From Streptosporangium sp. NBC_01756 (lineage in GTDB: Bacteria > Actinomycetota > Actinomycetes > Streptosporangiales > Streptosporangiaceae), in contig NZ_CP109130.1 in the NCBI RefSeq assembly GCF_035917975.1, forward strand, positions 7,998,001 through 8,062,000: a stretch of DNA of 64,000 nt. Direction: 5' to 3'. The position numbers were made by a program, and so were the translations under genes. Position 1 is the first letter of the stretch; each line of letters begins with the position of its first letter. Below, in pieces: positions 38,777 to 46,730 of this stretch. The notes under the pieces were generated by a model. The model made no database searches and was not told where the DNA came from. It saw only the letters and a list, made by a program, of their open reading frames with translations.

Positions 38777-40390
38777 ATGCGCAGGCGATGGCTCCTCGCG
38801 GTGATCACGTCGGTGGTGGCGATCATCGTTACCGGTGTGTACGCGCTGGCGGTCACCCCGGGCGAGGTGGTGGCCTCCTCGCCGGAGCGGTCCGGCCGCT
38901 CCGCCGAACCGGCCGGGGAACCGTCGCCCGCCCCGAAGCCCATGCTCACCTTCCTCCCGGAGCCCACCCCCACTCCCACCTCGGCCCCACCGGCCGATCC
39001 AGGCCGGGCCGCGGCGGACTATCTCGCCGCCTGGCAGGCCGGAGACCTCTCCTCCATGACCGGCATGGTGGTCGACCCGCCGGCCGACTTCGCCGAACGG
39101 CACCGGAGGTTCGACACCGAACTACAGGTCTCGTCGCTGTCCCTCACTCCCGGTGAGCCGCGCCGTCAGGGCGAGGAGGCGGCGGAGGTGCCCTTCCAGG
39201 GGGTACGGGAGGTGAGGGGGCTGGGGCCGTGGCCGTTCTCCTCGGTCCTGCGTCTGGCGCTGCGGGCCGGGGTCTGGAAGGTCCGCTGGACCCCGGAGAC
39301 GCTGCACCCCTCGCTCGGAGACGGCGGAAGCCTGCGGATCAAGGAGACCCGGGTGCTCCGACCGGCCACGCTCACCCGTGAGGGCGTGCCCTTCCCCCGT
39401 GACAGCAGGGCGGGTGGCTACCTCACCGGGCTGGACGACACGGCGGCCGAGCTGGCACTGGAGGAGGTCCCCTCGGGCCGGACGCTACTGGCCTCGTCGG
39501 CCCCGCAGCGCTCGGGGACGCGCAGCACGATCTCCCAGCCGGTGCAGGCCGCCGCCGCCCGTGCCCTGGACGGCATGGAACGGCCCGCCGCGATCGTGGC
39601 CGTGGACGTCCCGACCGGTCAGGTGCGCGCGGTGGCGGACACCCTGGGCGGCAAATGGGCGTTCAACGGCCTTTACCCGCCCGGATCGACGTTCAAGGTG
39701 GTGACCGCCGCCGCGCTGCTGCGCAGCGGCCTGACCCCGGAGTCACCGGTCGCGTGCCCGGCCGCCTACACCATCCCGAACTCCAGGGGCTTCAGCAACG
39801 ACGGCGGCGCCGATCACGGCACTGTGACCCTCACCATGGCCTTCGCGTTCTCCTGCAACACCACTTTCGTCCAGCAGGCCTACGAGCGGCTGCGCGAGGA
39901 CCGGCTCCGCGCCGAGGCCGCCGACAGCTTCGGATTCCGGGAGAAGCCGGGCCTGAGCTCCTGCCGGATCCGGCCGCACGCGGACCTGAACGAGCTGGGT
40001 TCCGACGCCATCGGCCAGAACTCGGTGCAGGCCAGCCCACTCTGCATGGCCGAGGTCGCCGCCGCGGTCGCGAGCGGGGTCTGGAAGCCTGCGATCATGA
40101 CCGACGGGCCTCCCGCCGGCTCACCGTCCCCGGTGCCGCTGGACGCGGGCGTGGTCGCCGGTCTGCGTACGATGATGGGCGCCGTGGTCACCCAGGGCAC
40201 GGCCGCCCAGGCCGGCCTCCCGCCGGACACCGCGGGCAAGACCGGCACCGCCGAGGTCGCCGGGGCGGAGTCGCACGCCTGGTTCATCGGCTACCGCGGC
40301 TCCCTGGCCTTCGCGGTGTTCGTCCAGAACGGCGGCAGCGGCGGCAAGGTGGCCGCCCCACTCGCCGCGAGGTTCCTCAAGGCGCTCTGA
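38777..40390 (+). CDS. Penicillin-binding transpeptidase with NTF2-like (MecA_N) domain
   Basis: A 537-residue membrane-anchored D,D-transpeptidase that cross-links peptidoglycan. A single N-terminal span (WLLAVITSVVAIIVTGVYAL) is followed by a Pro-rich linker, an NTF2-like MecA_N domain (about 75-175; DYLAAWQAGDLSSM) and a short dimerisation-type region. The catalytic domain has the three canonical motifs: Ser 304 in STFK, Ser 359 in SCN and Lys 488 in KTG. The layout is that of actinobacterial PbpA-like class B enzymes with MecA_N. No ftsW/rodA-type partner is adjacent, and it is shorter than many relatives, mostly in the central domain. Start chosen for the membrane anchor; GAAGGGG lies upstream. 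Confidence 0.9.
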   Translation: MRRRWLLAVITSVVAIIVTGVYALAVTPGEVVASSPERSGRSAEPAGEPSPAPKPMLTFLPEPTPTPTSAPPADPGRAAADYLAAWQAGDLSSMTGMVVDPPADFAERHRRFDTELQVSSLSLTPGEPRRQGEEAAEVPFQGVREVRGLGPWPFSSVLRLALRAGVWKVRWTPETLHPSLGDGGSLRIKETRVLRPATLTREGVPFPRDSRAGGYLTGLDDTAAELALEEVPSGRTLLASSAPQRSGTRSTISQPVQAAAARALDGMERPAAIVAVDVPTGQVRAVADTLGGKWAFNGLYPPGSTFKVVTAAALLRSGLTPESPVACPAAYTIPNSRGFSNDGGADHGTVTLTMAFAFSCNTTFVQQAYERLREDRLRAEAADSFGFREKPGLSSCRIRPHADLNELGSDAIGQNSVQASPLCMAEVAAAVASGVWKPAIMTDGPPAGSPSPVPLDAGVVAGLRTMMGAVVTQGTAAQAGLPPDTAGKTGTAEVAGAESHAWFIGYRGSLAFAVFVQNGGSGGKVAAPLAARFLKAL

Positions 40391-40391
40391 C

Positions 40392-40466
40392 CTGTACCTC
40401 CTATGCGTCGACGAGCTCGGCTACATGGAACTCGACCGGCCCGGCGCCGAGCTCCTGCAGTTCACC
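40392..40466 (+). pseudogene. IS21 istB fragment
   Basis: Frame codons encode LLCVDELGYMELD, then RPGAELL, the highly conserved Walker B segment of the IstB transposition helper ATPase. It starts immediately after the penicillin-binding protein stop and is lost after about 25 codons. Only this segment of the insertion sequence remains. Confidence 0.75.
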
Positions 40467-40586
40467 GCCGACTGGCTCGATGGAGCGCCACCGCGTCGGC
40501 CTGGCGGCGGGTGCATGGCCTTATGGTGTCGTGCACGGCGAAGCTCTGGCTCATGTAGGGGCACACGAGGGTGTTATGGTCGCGCC

Positions 40587-41048
40587 ATGCCACGTACGGA
40601 CAGGGCGTCGCGGGTGATCGCTGCGCCACCCGATCGCGTCTGGGCCACACTCGTCGATCGCGAGGCGCTCATGGCATGGCTCCCTCCAACCGGGATGACT
40701 GGCAGATTCGAGCGATTCGACGCCCAGCCGGGCGGGTCGTACCGGTTGGTGCTGACCTATTCCGACGCATCTGGCGCGCCCGGCAAGGCGACCGTGGATT
40801 CCGACATCGTCGAGGCTCGCTTCGTCGATATCGTCCCCGGTGTTCAGGTCGTGCAGGCGGTGGACTTCGTCTCCGACGATCCTGCCTACGCCGGCACGAT
40901 GACCATGATCTGGGAGGTCACCGCTGTCGAAGCGGGGACGCGCGTCGAGATCGTTGCCGAGGACGTCCCGGACGGCATCTCCGCGGAGGATCACGCCGCG
41001 GGGCTCGCCTCCTCCCTGACGAATCTCGCCGCCTACGTGGAGCAGTAG
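40587..41048 (+). CDS. SRPBCC/AHSA1-domain protein
   Basis: A 153-residue helix-grip (START-like) protein of the AHSA1 type. RVIAAPPDRVWATLVDREALMAW at the N-terminus, GRFERFDAQPGGSYRLVLTY in the strand region and HAAGLASSLTNLAAYVEQ as the long C-terminal helix match the family over its full length. Such proteins bind hydrophobic ligands or act as activators; no specific role can be given. The ATG at 40587 begins the family pattern; in-frame codons upstream belong to the istB remnant. It appears intact although set among decayed elements. Confidence 0.82.
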   Translation: MPRTDRASRVIAAPPDRVWATLVDREALMAWLPPTGMTGRFERFDAQPGGSYRLVLTYSDASGAPGKATVDSDIVEARFVDIVPGVQVVQAVDFVSDDPAYAGTMTMIWEVTAVEAGTRVEIVAEDVPDGISAEDHAAGLASSLTNLAAYVEQ

Positions 41049-41159
41049 CCCTCGCTGATGCCGTGTCAGGCAAGGTCTGCCCTGTCGTGAGGTGATGCGC
41101 CGTCTCTGTGCTGTGCCTGGCGGCAGGTGGCCGTCGCCCTGTCCGGATGACAGAGCGAG

Positions 41160-41590
41160 TGCGCGTGCACGAGATCAAGAAAATCGCCAAGTCCAAGCCG
41201 ACCGAGCACGACCTGCCGTTTTCGACCTGGAGCCTGACCAAGCCGGCCGGCTTACTGGTCGCCGAGGAAGCGGTCGACGACCTCAGCCACGAGGGCCTGC
41301 GCATCCTGCTCTGCGAGGAAGGCGTCTCCTTTCAACGCCTGAAGGCCTGGAAGATCTCCCGCGACCCGGACTACGCGCCAAGAAGGCCCGCGTCGAACAC
41401 CTCTACGCGATCGCCGAGGTCATACCCGAAGCGGGCGAGCCCGAAGCCGGCTTCTGCACGGACGGGTTCGGGCCGCTCGACCTGATGCCCCATCCGGTCC
41501 GGCAGTGGGCCGAACGCGGCGGCAAGCACAAGGAGCCCGGCCGTGAACCACGCCGCCGGCGGCGCGCGAGTGAAAACGGCAGACCTGGGC
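41160..41590 (+). pseudogene. IS630-family transposase remnant with frameshift
   Basis: One frame encodes FSTWSLTKPAGLLVAEEAVD, then LSHEGLRILLCEEGVSF and AWKISRDPD; after a one-base shift near 41375 the next frame continues AKKARVEHLYAIAEV, then FCTDGFGPLDLMPHPVRQWA. Together they read like the central part of an IS630 transposase, with the catalytic Asp region altered (FCTDGFGPL in place of the usual FxMDEFGPL). The ends of the element are not identifiable. The rest of 41049-41815 shows no gene. Confidence 0.75.
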
Positions 41591-41815
41591 GATGCCCCTG
41601 GGCCCGCTTGGAGAGGAGGTGCCAAGTCGCGTCCTCCGACGGCACCGCGATGAATGTTTCACCGGAAGCCGCTACAGGGCTTCGACGAACGAACCCCCTC
41701 GCCTCATCGAAGAGCACACGAAATCCACCTCCCAGAGGGTCCCGATACCCTGCCCCGGACGCCCTGTGGGCACGCTCCAATACCCCAAGAGAGCGCTTTC
41801 TCCTACCCTTGCCTA

Positions 41816-42420
41816 ATGGAACTAGCGGAGATCCGCACCTACCCCATCAAGTCCACCAAAGGCATCCTCCGCCCATCCGCTCAAGTCCTCCCCTGGGGTC
41901 TGGAAGGCGACCGCCGCTGGGCTGCGGTGGACCCGCTGGGAGAAGTGATCTGGGTAGGCGAACACCCCCGACTCCTCTCGGTTTCGGCCACCGAAACCCC
42001 CGAAGGCGGCCTCCGCCTGTCGGCGAAGGGCATGGACGAACTCAAGGTCCCTCCGGCCACCGGCGACACGATCCCGGCAGGTTTCTCCAACCTCGACCGA
42101 GCCGTGCTCGCCCACGCCGACGCCCATGAATGGTTCACCCGCCTGCTCGGCAAGCCCGCCCGCCTCATCTGGCTGGACACCAGACGCCGGACCATGACCG
42201 AGGAACACGGCGGCCTCTGGGACGCACCCCTCCTGCTCATCTCCAGGAGTTCGCTCCAGCGCCTGGACGACTGGATCGCCGAAGACGCCATGGAACGCCA
42301 GGAGCACCCCCCGGACCCCCTCGACATCGCCCGCTTCCGGCCCAACGCCGTCATCGACGGCGCGGAACCCTTCGCGGAGGACGCCTGGACGTCGGTCCGC
42401 ATCGGCGAGATCGACATGAA
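41816..42420 (+). pseudogene. MOSC-domain protein, 3' truncated
   Basis: About 200 residues from MELAEIRTYPIKSTKGI through the N-terminal beta-barrel domain and the first half of the MOSC domain (FRPNAVIDGAEPFAEDAW, then VRIGEIDMK). Complete members continue with a conserved Cys motif (like CxRCVxTTVD) that is missing; instead the frame runs into antisense phosphotransferase sequence. MOSC proteins handle molybdenum-cofactor-bound sulfur. The truncated form probably lacks function. A -10-like sequence lies directly before the ATG. Confidence 0.75.
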
Positions 42421-42749
42421 GGCGGCGTCGACCGCCGGGTCGAACAGGTGGGCCCGGTCCCAGTCCAGGAGACGGCGACGGCCGCGCGATCCCCGAACAT
42501 CGTCACCGGCGTCAGCGGCTCTGGCACCGCGAACGGCAGCCCACAAGCCGCGATCACCCGTAGCAGTTCGGTCCGGCGCGGCAGGGCCGCCGCCCCCGAC
42601 GGACGCTGACTGATCCGCACGGCCGCGACCCCCGGAAGCAGCACAACGTCGTGCATCCCGCCCCGGAAGAACCGTGCCGCGTCAAGAGAGGCACCCGGCA
42701 TGAGCGCGTCGGCCATCTCCAGCAACCGGGCGGGTACCTGGTCACTCAC
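42421..42749 (-). pseudogene. Aminoglycoside-phosphotransferase-like gene, internally deleted
   Basis: From the ATG at 42749 about 95 residues follow the N-lobe of a small-molecule kinase (FFRGGMHDVVLLPGVAAVRI, LLRVIAACGLPFAVPEPLTP). At about 42460 the pattern jumps in another frame to LLDWDRAHLFDPAVDA, which belongs to the C-terminal half of these enzymes (metal-binding Asp region), and then the sequence becomes antisense MOSC. The catalytic loop is gone, so it is a pseudogene. Confidence 0.65.
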
Positions 42750-42844
42750 TCCTCAACCTCTTCCTTCGGAAGTTCACCGGCCGGCAGCGAACCTCTGACA
42801 GCACTGGGGCCGACTCCATTCGGCTCGAACATGCCGGCGCCGCA

Positions 42845-43060
42845 TCCCGGACGTGAATCGGCCGCGCCCGCGGCGCACGGTGTCCACGTGCAGGTGGTTT
42901 CGGCGGCGATCCGGGCGTTGCTGCGGCCTCGTGCTGCCAGGAGCACGATCGTCGCCCGCTGGCGTGCCTGGTACGGGGTCTTGTGGCCGTAGGCCATCTT
43001 CTTGAGCCGGTGGCGCTCGGCAGCGGTCAGTTCCACGGGCACGGCGGAGCACACGGGCAT
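42845..43060 (-). pseudogene. IS630-family transposase N-terminal remnant
   Basis: VELTAAERHRLKKMAYGHKT, then QRATIVLLAARGRSNARIA match the N-terminal helix-turn-helix of IS630 transposases; the continuation HVDTVRRGRGRF is in a different frame. It lies on the opposite strand from the 41160 remnant and could come from the same, since rearranged, element. Confidence 0.7.
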
Positions 43061-43197
43061 GGAAGGAGGGCGGCCCATCTATCCGTGGTGGAGAACGAAG
43101 TGGCGGGGCCGGCTTCCCGAACGGGCCGTCGGCTCGCCCGGGCCACAGACTGGGCATCGGACCCGGTGAACCTTCGAGGTCAGAGCCAAATTACTCG

Positions 43198-43911
43198 TCA
43201 GGCGTTGGAGTGAACACCGATACCGCCGGAGATGGTGAGGTTGTCGCCGGTGATGTAGCCGGCGGCGTCCGAGGCGAGGAAGGCTACGGCTTCGGCGATG
43301 TCGGCGGGAGCGCCGACGCGGCCGAGCGGGACGTCCCGGGCCCAGGAGTCGATCATTTCCTGGGAGACACCCATCTTGCTGTAGGCAGGGGTGTTGATCA
43401 TTCCCGGGCTGACCGCGTTGACGCGGATGCGGCGGGGGGCGAGTTCGAGTGCGAGGGACCGCATGAGGGGCAGCAGAGCGCCCTTGGCGGCTGTCATCGC
43501 GGCCCCGAGTCCTTCGGCGGCGCCCACGGTGAACACGACCGAAGCGCCCTCGTTGAGGAGCGGCAGCGCCTTTTGCAGGGTGAAGAAGTTTCCCTTGACG
43601 TTGATGTCGAACAGGGCGTCGAAGGTGTCTTCATCGGTTGATTCGATCGGGCCGGGGCGGGAGATGCCCGCGTTGAGAAAGAGCAGGTCGAGGGAGCCGA
43701 GTTGCCGGCGTGCCTGGTCCATCGCCTGGTCGATGTCCGGCAGGGACCGTGCGTCGGCCCGGACAGCCGTGACGTCTTCGGGAAGTCCGGCGTTGGCGAC
43801 ATTGCCGAGGCCGGTGACCATGACGCGGTAGCCGCGGGAGTGGAGCAGTTCGGCGGTCGCCTTGCCGATGCCGCTGGTTCCACCGGTGATCAGAGCTGTG
43901 GGTGCAGGCAT
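43198..43911 (-). CDS. SDR-family protein with altered active site
   Basis: A 237-residue Rossmann-fold short-chain dehydrogenase/reductase. Cofactor motif GGTSGIGKA (about 10-18) and NAGIS (80-84) are normal, and the C-terminus VAFLASDAAGYITGDNLTISGG is typical. The catalytic YxxxK is instead Met139-Thr-Ala-Ala-Lys143, and the active-site Ser region is shortened to FTVGAAEG. It may therefore bind cofactor without the normal chemistry, or use another mechanism. It is divergent from a TetR regulator with an operator-rich gap between, so it is likely the regulated target. Confidence 0.85.
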   Translation of the reverse strand: MPAPTALITGGTSGIGKATAELLHSRGYRVMVTGLGNVANAGLPEDVTAVRADARSLPDIDQAMDQARRQLGSLDLLFLNAGISRPGPIESTDEDTFDALFDINVKGNFFTLQKALPLLNEGASVVFTVGAAEGLGAAMTAAKGALLPLMRSLALELAPRRIRVNAVSPGMINTPAYSKMGVSQEMIDSWARDVPLGRVGAPADIAEAVAFLASDAAGYITGDNLTISGGIGVHSNA

Positions 43912-44000
43912 GATGCGCTCCTTTGCGTACTTCTGGGCGGGGGGTGAGCGGCCCTGTCTGTGGGCAGTGAGCGGTGCCGCGCACCACTCTTGTCAGCGTA

Positions 44001-44049
44001 TGCCATGTTGGCAGTGGCTGTCACATGGGATGCGCATGCCGTCTTGGCA
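44001..44049. promoter_or_regulatory. Two TGCCNNNNNTGGCA palindromes, likely TetR operator
   Basis: TGCCATGTTGGCA at 44001-44013 is a perfect palindrome with five-base arms; TGCCGTCTTGGCA at 44037-44049 has one arm mismatch. Centres are 36 bases apart, between the divergent SDR and TetR genes. A TAATCT -10-like box (44058-44063) just before the TetR ATG suggests a leaderless transcript. Confidence 0.62.
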
Positions 44050-44069
44050 GCGCTGGGTAATCTGGTGGT

Positions 44070-44678
44070 ATGCAGCAGGACGCCAAGGCAGCGACGAGGA
44101 CTCCGACCACGCTGTGGGACCGGACACGACAGATGGCCTCCCGAGAGATCCTCGAGACGGCCCTGCGCCTGTTCATCGAGCAGGGCTACGACGAGACGAC
44201 CATCGCCCAGATCGCCCGAGAGGCCGGCGTTTCCCAGCGCACCCTCTTCCGCTACTTCGGCACCAAGGAGGACCTTCTCGGCGGCAACCAGGACCGCTTC
44301 GGGCAGGTCCTGGCAGACACGATCAGCGAACTGCCGGCCGACGTCGGCGTCTGGGAGGCCCTGCGCGCGGGGGTTGCTGCCGTACTGACCCTGCATGACA
44401 GCCGCGAACAGACCCTGGAGCGGTTCCGTCTCCTGCACAACACCGCCTCGCTGCGTGCCGGTTGGCTCGAAAAGCGACTGCGATTCCAGGAGGGCCTGCT
44501 GCCGCTCATCGAGACCCGTATGGACGCAGCTACCGGCAACGAGGGCGCGAAGGCCCGCGCGGTGATTGCGACGGCGTTCGGGTGCCTGGATGCCGCATCG
44601 ATCACGTGGGTCGACAACGACGGCAAGGGCGAAATCATGGACCTATACGACGAGTGCCTGGCTGCGGTGCGCGGCTGA
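44070..44678 (+). CDS. TetR-family transcriptional regulator
   Basis: A 202-residue repressor. The DNA-binding domain (about 20-70) contains ILETALRLFIEQGYDETTIA, then IAREAGVSQRTLFRYFGTKEDLL. The helical ligand domain, ending ITWVDNDGKGEIMDLYDECL, resembles the actinobacterial C-terminal type. It faces the SDR gene across 158 bases that contain two TGCC/GGCA palindromes, so autoregulation and repression of the SDR gene are likely. The ligand is unknown. Confidence 0.9.
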   Translation: MQQDAKAATRTPTTLWDRTRQMASREILETALRLFIEQGYDETTIAQIAREAGVSQRTLFRYFGTKEDLLGGNQDRFGQVLADTISELPADVGVWEALRAGVAAVLTLHDSREQTLERFRLLHNTASLRAGWLEKRLRFQEGLLPLIETRMDAATGNEGAKARAVIATAFGCLDAASITWVDNDGKGEIMDLYDECLAAVRG

Positions 44679-44890
44679 CCCGCAGCGGCCAACCAGCCCG
44701 GAAACCGTGGACGGAAACTGAGCACACCCGCTGCCACAGACCGGGTCCAGATCCGGATCTCCCAACTGGCTGCAGATGGGCCACGCCGGCGTCATGCGCA
44801 ACGACACCGGTGGCACACCCGGTCCGCTACCTGGACTCCACAAGACGAGTGCTTCAAGTCAACCCCCGAAGGACTTCCGGAGCCGACCAC

Positions 44891-45496
44891 TTAGTCGGGT
44901 CGTTCGGGTGGGTGTTTCGTCGTGGAGCGGGCGCGGAGGTGTGCGCGTTCGCCCTGCCTGCCGAACAGGCTGAGAAATTCGACTGGTTCGGTGCCGATGG
45001 CGCCGAACCAGTGCGGTACGCGGGTGTCGAACTCGGCCGCTTCGCCGGGTGCGAGCACCAGATCCTGTTCGCCGAGGACGATCCGCAGCCGGCCATTGAG
45101 GACGTAGAGCCATTCGTAGCCCTCGTGGGTCTTCAGATCGGGTTCCCTTCGGGGGCTGCCGGCTGGGATCACGAGCTTGTAGGCCTGGATGCCGCCCGCT
45201 CGGCGGGTCAGGGGCACCATGGTCATGCCGTGATGGGTGACCGGGCGAAGGTGGATGCGCGGGTCTCCGGTGGGTGGGGCGCCGACGAGTTCGTCAAGGG
45301 TGACGCCGTGAACTCTGGCCAGAGGGAGCAGTAGTTCGAGGTTCGGCCGGCGGGCACCGGACTCCAGTCGGGACAGGGTGCTCACCGAGATGCCGGTCGC
45401 CGTCGAAAGGTCGGCCAGCGTGATTTCGCGCTGCCGGCGCAGCGCGCGTAGCCGGGGTCCGACCGCGTCGAGCGCTTGGTCAAGGTCGTCGTCCAT
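44891..45496 (-). CDS. XRE-family regulator with C-terminal cupin
   Basis: A 201-residue regulator. Helix-turn-helix residues about 12-66 (RLRALRRQREITLADLSTAT, then ISVSTLSRLESGARRP) precede a cupin_2 barrel (about 105-180; HEGYEWLYVLNGRLRIVLGE, then LAPGEAAEFDTRVPHWFGA), which probably senses a small molecule. The ATG at 45496 is used; there is no clear ribosome site, and the frame extends upstream without family similarity. It is divergent from the methyltransferase at 45771, which may be its target. Nothing is recognisable in 44679-44890. Confidence 0.88.
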   Translation of the reverse strand: MDDDLDQALDAVGPRLRALRRQREITLADLSTATGISVSTLSRLESGARRPNLELLLPLARVHGVTLDELVGAPPTGDPRIHLRPVTHHGMTMVPLTRRAGGIQAYKLVIPAGSPRREPDLKTHEGYEWLYVLNGRLRIVLGEQDLVLAPGEAAEFDTRVPHWFGAIGTEPVEFLSLFGRQGERAHLRARSTTKHPPERPD

Positions 45497-45770
45497 GTCA
45501 TCAGTTTGCCAGATCGGCAACGAGGTTTGCGGTAATGGCTGATGAGCTCGCATGATTGCCGTGGAGGTGGTCAGGGTGACCGACCGGCTGAGGGGCGGCT
45601 ATGACGTGGCGGTGTGGAGGTGGCGCCGCGGGTCGAGCGGGTCGCCGAGGAGACCGTCAAACGTTAGCCGCCTACCGGGAGCCGTTCTCGGCCGGGGCCG
45701 AAGCGCGTGTCCGCGAACCGGTGATGGGCGCCCGTCGCCACGATCTGTGAACCACGGAAAGGAAGCAACT

Positions 45771-46445
45771 ATGTCCGAAGAATTCGGCAAGGCGTACTGG
45801 GAAGAGCGCTACCGCGGCCATGCCGCGGCCTACGACAGGCGGCCCAATCCGCAACTCGTGGCGGAGGCCGGGGAACTCGCGCCCGGCACGGCACTGGACG
45901 CGGGCTGCGGCGAGGGAGCCGACGCCATCTGGCTCGCCTCGCGCGGCTGGCGGGTGACGGCGGTGGACATCGCCGGCACCGCGCTGCACCGCGCGCGGGA
46001 GCACGCCGAAACCCTCGGTGCCGATCTCGCGAGCCGGGTCGACTGGGTACAGGCCGATCTGACCGACTGGACGCCCACCGAGGAACACTTCGATCTGGTC
46101 TCCACCCACTACGTGCACCCGGCGGCATCGCGCGAGGCACTGTTCCGCCGTTTGGCCGCATCGGTCGCGCCGGGCGGCACGCTGCTCATCGTCGGCCACC
46201 ACCCATCAGGCCCTCAGCCCACCGGTTCGCACGCCTCAGCGCTGCAAGTGCACTTCACCGCCGAAGAGATCGCCGCCGGCCTCGACCCCGGCCGGTGGGA
46301 CATCGCCGTCGCCGAGGCCAGGACCCGGTCGGCCACCGCCCACGAAGGCCACGACGGCCACGAGCACCACGAGCACCACGAGGGTCACGAGGGTCACGGA
46401 ATCACCATTCACGACACCGTCCTCCGAGCCCGCAAGCGTCCATGA
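45771..46445 (+). CDS. Class I SAM-dependent methyltransferase with His-rich tail insertion
   Basis: A 224-residue methyltransferase. Motif I ALDAGCGEGADAIWLASRG (about 42-60), VTAVDIAGTALHRAREHAE and LVSTHYVHP are typical of the thiopurine/tellurite-type SAM enzymes of actinobacteria. Before the last strand (ITIHDTVLRARKR) a run of about 20 residues consists almost only of His, Glu and Gly (DGHEHHEHHEGHEG), which could bind metal such as nickel or zinc. AAAGGAAG precedes the ATG. It faces the XRE-cupin regulator across 274 bases in which I see no gene. Confidence 0.86.
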   Translation: MSEEFGKAYWEERYRGHAAAYDRRPNPQLVAEAGELAPGTALDAGCGEGADAIWLASRGWRVTAVDIAGTALHRAREHAETLGADLASRVDWVQADLTDWTPTEEHFDLVSTHYVHPAASREALFRRLAASVAPGGTLLIVGHHPSGPQPTGSHASALQVHFTAEEIAAGLDPGRWDIAVAEARTRSATAHEGHDGHEHHEHHEGHEGHGITIHDTVLRARKRP

Positions 46446-46697
46446 CCTGCGGATCCGTACGCCGTTCCGGCAGACCGGCGACGGATGACGAGATCATCTC
46501 GGCCGGGCTCCGGCCGGCCTGGAGGGGCGAGCGGATGCGGGGCTGAGGATCTGGCGCATCCGATGGAGACTCCGTTGCCGCCCTCTTCATGCAGGTCGGC
46601 TCGGCCAAGTCACCTCATTCGGCAAAACGCGAAAAGGGATGAGAAATGCCCGCTGGTGTCTATGATGATCAGGTTTTGTGACGATCAGTTCTTGTTG

Positions 46698-46713
46698 ACA
46701 TGTCATGACATGT
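46698..46713. promoter_or_regulatory. Perfect 16-bp palindrome ACATGTCATGACATGT
   Basis: It lies 18 bases before the GH71 start codon, in the leader or promoter. The symmetry and position suggest a repressor site, but no regulator gene is adjacent. A TATGAT -10-like hexamer occurs at 46661-46666. The rest of 46446-46697 holds no gene. Confidence 0.6.
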
Positions 46714-46730
46714 TGTAATTGAAGGACGCC

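Noticed and set aside
45552..45770. Upstream in-frame extension of the methyltransferase
   Set aside because: The true start at 45771 has a good ribosome site and begins the family pattern; the extension is Arg-rich without similarity.
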